Shown here piece by piece: positions 62,481 through 64,000 of a stretch of 64,000 bases of DNA. Under the pieces are notes generated by a model that saw only the letters and a list, made by a program, of their open reading frames with translations, had not been told where the DNA came from and ran no database searches. This DNA comes from Trichobilharzia regenti (lineage: Eukaryota; Platyhelminthes; Trematoda; Strigeidida; Schistosomatidae): positions 10,732,589-10,796,588 of the forward strand of contig OX235268.1 of the NCBI GenBank assembly GCA_944472135.2. The letters are read 5' to 3'. Position 1 is the first letter of the stretch. Each line of letters opens with the position of its first letter. The position numbers and the translations under genes were made by a program.

Positions 62481-64000
62481 CCACGATTATGACGGGGAGT
62501 GGGAGGAATTAACGTCTTCACACCATTTTGAGTATTTGTTTAGTTATTCGCCCTTCGTATCAAAACTTCATTCTTTACAGATCAAATCTTGCCTCAGGTG
62601 CAAGAATATCTGGCGTCACTCTATTCAGCTCTCAATGAGGGTGGACCCAACTAATAAATACATGAGCCTCTAAAAGGAACTGAAATGCATACTAAGTTTT
62701 TTTCTCAGGAAGCTAAACGACGATCATATTGTGACAAACCTTTCAAAGAGATATTGTTTGATTTTGTGGTGAAATCTTTGCAATGAATCTATTTAGCAGA
62801 CTAGTAACATTAGCGGTTTCACAGATGAGGCTAGTTGTTGAATTAAATTTAAGTCAACTGTTCAAATTACAGAAACAGTTACGAGTATTCTCATTTTTTC
62901 CCACCTTGCAACTACCATTTACTGCGCCATCATATATGTCGTCTGTTTCTGTTTCATATAGTTGATTCCTTATGACAATTTTCATAAAACCAAGTTAAGT
63001 GGACAGAAGACCATGAGACAAATATTAGATTGTTCGCAAATGTCACTCCTAAATACCGTCTCGTTCATGAGAGTGCCACAGAGTAACCATTCTAAACATT
63101 TTCCCTCCATTAGTATAAATGTCATTCAGAATGTCTAAGTTGCATTCTGGAAAATAAAATGGACAAAATGCAGCCTAATCTCAAGAAACTCAATATTCAC
63201 AGTAAAACTTGCACTTACCGAAACGGTCTTAAGTATTCACAAGATTATGAATTTCTTTATTATAGTGTAACCGTTAAACATTATGGAAATTTCTTATTCT
63301 GTCAAAATACTTAGCTTCACAGCGGACATCACTCCGCTTACACATTACTTACTATTATTTGAGTTAGATTGAGGGCAAAATATATTTATGCAAACTGTAT
63401 GTCAAGAAATTTACGACAGAAATCCAGGAGTTAAATGATCCTCTTGATTTGGTAGTCAGTTAGCCACAGTGTGATACGTGACACTGAAGTTAAGTATTTT
63501 CTCAAAATGATAATATCTTTGATGTACAACCACATTCTCGGGTTACCTAAATATTTATCCTGCCCCAGTTATCGTTATTTCTAGAAGTAATCACAATTTA
63601 CGGAATGTGTTTCCACTTTCTGAACGAAATTAACGATGCGACAGATTCTGTTCAGCGTGTATATCTCACAGAGCTCATACTATACAACATATAATTATTC
63701 AAAACTTTTTTCAAATAAATTAAAATCCAAAAACGCAAGGATGTGAAATCTCTTCACACTGATAACATTTCAATATTTACGTTTTTGAGCTAAAGTAAAA
63801 GTAACAGAATAAATCAAATGTCACAATACATGTTGAAATTTTTGAAGATGATTTTATTAGTCCAAACAAACTAATACGCTATTTGAACTTTGCATTCTCG
63901 ATCAACGAGTAATGGTTTCAATTGAAAAAAGTTTTGAAACTGACGATCACAAATTGTTTACATCATATTTTTAATGAATTGCAGCTGCATTGTAGGCAAC

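Larger units (their letters stand above)
35937..64000 (-). repeat. Right arm of the giant imperfect inverted repeat
   Basis: This is the mirror copy of 2,766-29,114. It is longer than the left arm because of right-only insertions near 40.7, 44.4, 50.2, 60.5 and 62.3 kb. The arm begins at about 35,937, where similarity to 29,114 and outwards starts, and is still paired at base 64,000, so it is cut by the window edge. No open reading frame shared by both arms shows fewer amino-acid than nucleotide changes, so the pairing does not reveal a protected gene. Confidence 0.95.

Noticed and set aside
2766..64000. Palindrome as a simple hairpin or chimeric-read assembly artefact
   Set aside because: Such artefacts give nearly identical arms. 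These arms differ by about 10%, carry different insertions with target duplications, and have a unique spacer. A scaffolding error joining two old duplicates cannot be ruled out from sequence alone.

Overview
The window is AT-rich, repeat-laden and almost free of long open reading frames. Degenerate Sm-alpha-like SINEs with hammerhead-ribozyme remnants, Penelope-like elements (PLEs) with GIY-YIG ends and an RTE-type LINE fragment suggest a trematode, most likely a schistosomatid blood fluke (Schistosoma or Trichobilharzia type). This is inferred from repeat families I recognise, not from a host gene. I find no convincing host protein-coding gene, rRNA, functional tRNA or CRISPR array.

The dominant structure is one very large imperfect inverted repeat that fills the window. 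The left arm (2,766-29,114) is the reverse complement of the right arm (35,937-64,000), around a unique spacer of about 6.8 kb (29,115-35,936). The right arm is still paired at the last base of the window, so the palindrome continues beyond it, and bases 1-2,765 should pair with sequence to the right of 64,000. By eye the arms are mostly about 85-93% identical. Two tracts (left 5,905-6,960 and 8,400-10,528, with their mirrors) are about 98-99% identical, which suggests later gene conversion between the arms.

Older elements lie in both arms at mirror positions: a decayed PLE with RT and GIY-YIG remnants (21.1-23.1 / 42.4-44.3 kb), a second PLE 3' fragment (7.4-8.5 / 57.9-58.9 kb), two Sm-alpha-like SINEs, a hammerhead-like repeat, a foldback element of about 750 bp and a possible Ty3/gypsy-like integrase remnant. 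Younger elements lie in one arm only. The left arm alone has three tRNA-derived SINEs of one family. The right arm alone has a 1.1-kb PLE fragment with an 11-bp target-site duplication, a 150-bp insertion with a 10-bp duplication, two insertions carrying hammerhead-like motifs, and an insertion ending in an (AT)n tract. The spacer holds a decayed Sm-alpha-like SINE and an RTE-clade LINE remnant on the minus strand.

The window therefore reads as non-genic chromosome, possibly heterochromatic or sex-linked (speculative), in which an old inverted duplication has diverged, collected separate insertions in each arm and been partly re-homogenised.
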